Of a stretch of DNA of 21,652 bases, positions 21,102 to 21,652 are shown one piece after another. Numbering within the stretch: the stretch's first letter is position 1; every line of letters starts with the position of its first letter. Where the stretch lies: positions 56,704 to 78,355 of the forward strand of contig MNCI01021561.1 in assembly GCA_015680685.1 (NCBI GenBank), in the 5' to 3' direction. The DNA comes from Gnetum montanum. Taxonomy: Eukaryota; Streptophyta; Gnetopsida; Gnetales; Gnetaceae. The position numbers and the translations under genes were made by a program. A model generated the notes under the pieces. It saw nothing but the letters and a program-made list of their open reading frames with translations. It was not told the DNA's origin and searched no databases.

Positions 21102-21107
21102 AATAAA
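21102..21107 (+). terminator. Polyadenylation signal in host 3' LTR
   Basis: AATAAA at the same LTR position as 3113-3118. In a 3' LTR this would end the genomic transcript. Confidence 0.55.
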
Positions 21108-21368
21108 GATGAGCTCTTTGATTCATTTTTGTAGCACTTGAGGCTTTCTTTCTTTATGCATTTATATATCATGATTTCATGTTCACATTTAATGTTATTC
21201 ATTTGAAAATTAATTTTGATTAATTAAAAAACTAATTAAAATACACAAGCACGACCTCTTCGAACATACGTGTGGCACTTGGTAGCATAGAAACGATTAG
21301 TGTTTGACAACCCAATAGTGTTTACATGAAGTTCAAGATGTGTTTGAGAAGTGGGGATGGTTACTCGT

Positions 21369-21652
21369 TGATGAGTGGCGAGGTACCCCTACACTCAACC
21401 ATAAGAAACGAGCGTAGCACGCGTGATCTGGTTGAACTCCGTAGACTAAATGCCTAAATGCCCCATGGAACACTTGGGGTTAATCATTCGTTGTCTTCCT
21501 AGACTTACTTGTTGTTGTCACGGTGTATGGTTAAGTAAGTCAAAGGTATATGATTTTTTTTGATCTTTTCTAGTTTTATCTCTTATGCTAAAGGGTGAAG
21601 GGTTGAGAAAATAACTAACTCTAACTAAGGACCTAAGTCTAAATTAACTAGC
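21369..21652 (-). mobile_element. Third LTR of the same superfamily, partial at window end
   Basis: TGATGAGTGGCGAGGTACCCC matches the nested LTR edge TGATGAGCGGCTAGGTACCCC, and shared blocks such as CACTCAACCAT, GTTGTCTT and GTATGGTT follow. Orientation is therefore minus, and only the 3' end of the LTR is seen. It interrupts the host 3' LTR. CTCGT at 21364-21368 is the expected left target duplication; its partner is outside the window. CpG sites remain (ACGAGCG, CACGCG), unlike in the other LTRs. Confidence 0.75.

Larger units (their letters stand above)
2833..21368 (+). mobile_element. Host Ty3/gypsy LTR retrotransposon, Athila/Tat-like, interrupted and decayed
   Basis: The order is 5' LTR (2833-3675), primer site (3677-3694), gag, protease, RT, RNase H, integrase (to 10007), a post-pol spacer, polypurine tract (about 20808-20820) and 3' LTR (from 20821). 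Integrase lying after RNase H defines Ty3/gypsy. Motifs such as GYSGYNQI, MPFGLCNAP and FMDDF, with a tRNA-Asp-type primer site, fit the Athila/Tat group. The element is split by a nested insertion at 10204-19055 and its 3' LTR is cut by a third element at 21369. The 5 bases before the 5' LTR are CCTTA (2828-2832), but the matching duplication would lie outside the window. In-frame stops and lost catalytic residues show that it is dead. Confidence 0.9.
20821..21368 (+). repeat. 3' LTR of host element, truncated by insertion
   Basis: It begins TGATGAATTG and aligns with 2833-3388 up to GGGGATGGTTA, after which the third LTR intervenes at 21369. The remaining ~290 bp should lie beyond the window. 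The LTR is identified by order and by about 86% identity to the 5' LTR after the TATA box (hand count). Confidence 0.88.

Overview
The window looks like repeat-rich DNA from a land plant with a large genome. It is AT-rich and holds nested, decayed Ty3/gypsy LTR retrotransposons of the Tat/Athila type. I see no host gene, rRNA, tRNA or CRISPR array. The species cannot be named from this sequence. All lineage calls rest on motifs recognised by eye; no search was run.

Layout. Bases 1-155 hold an LTR-like promoter fragment read on the minus strand. Bases 156-2832 are AT-rich with no recognisable gene. An old plus-strand element (the host element) starts at 2833: 5' LTR 2833-3675, a tRNA-Asp-type primer site, then gag, protease, reverse transcriptase, RNase H and integrase in order to 10007. 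These are full of in-frame stops but have very few frameshifts. At 10204 a second, minus-strand element (the nested element, 10209-19050) has inserted, with a perfect 5-bp target duplication ACCAT at 10204-10208 and 19051-19055. The host element resumes at 19051 and reaches its polypurine tract and 3' LTR at 20821. That LTR is broken at 21369 by the edge of a third, minus-strand LTR that runs off the window.

The nested element is the most interesting part. It has both LTRs, primer site, polypurine tract and a long gag, but no protease, reverse transcriptase or integrase. Downstream it carries an additional gene of about 838 codons (ORF2, 13772 to 11258, minus strand), with an N-terminal domain resembling the Athila-associated 'putative plant transposon protein' family and a long coiled coil. 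ORF2 lies behind what looks like its own internal promoter, a TATA box preceded by the same GATATC array that precedes the TATA box in the LTRs. The element would need pol proteins from a relative. The host element is a plausible type of donor, because it shares the LTR ends, primer site, polypurine tract and gag family.

Two cis elements recur. One is a set of GATATC half-sites 14 bp apart, often forming 20-bp dyads that repeat about every 34 bp, upstream of TATA boxes; there are six clusters. The other is a polypurine motif close to TTAGTCATGGGGGAG, found at the 3' LTR boundaries and at internal positions in both elements. By hand count the paired LTRs differ by roughly 14% (host) and 8% (nested), which agrees with the nesting order.
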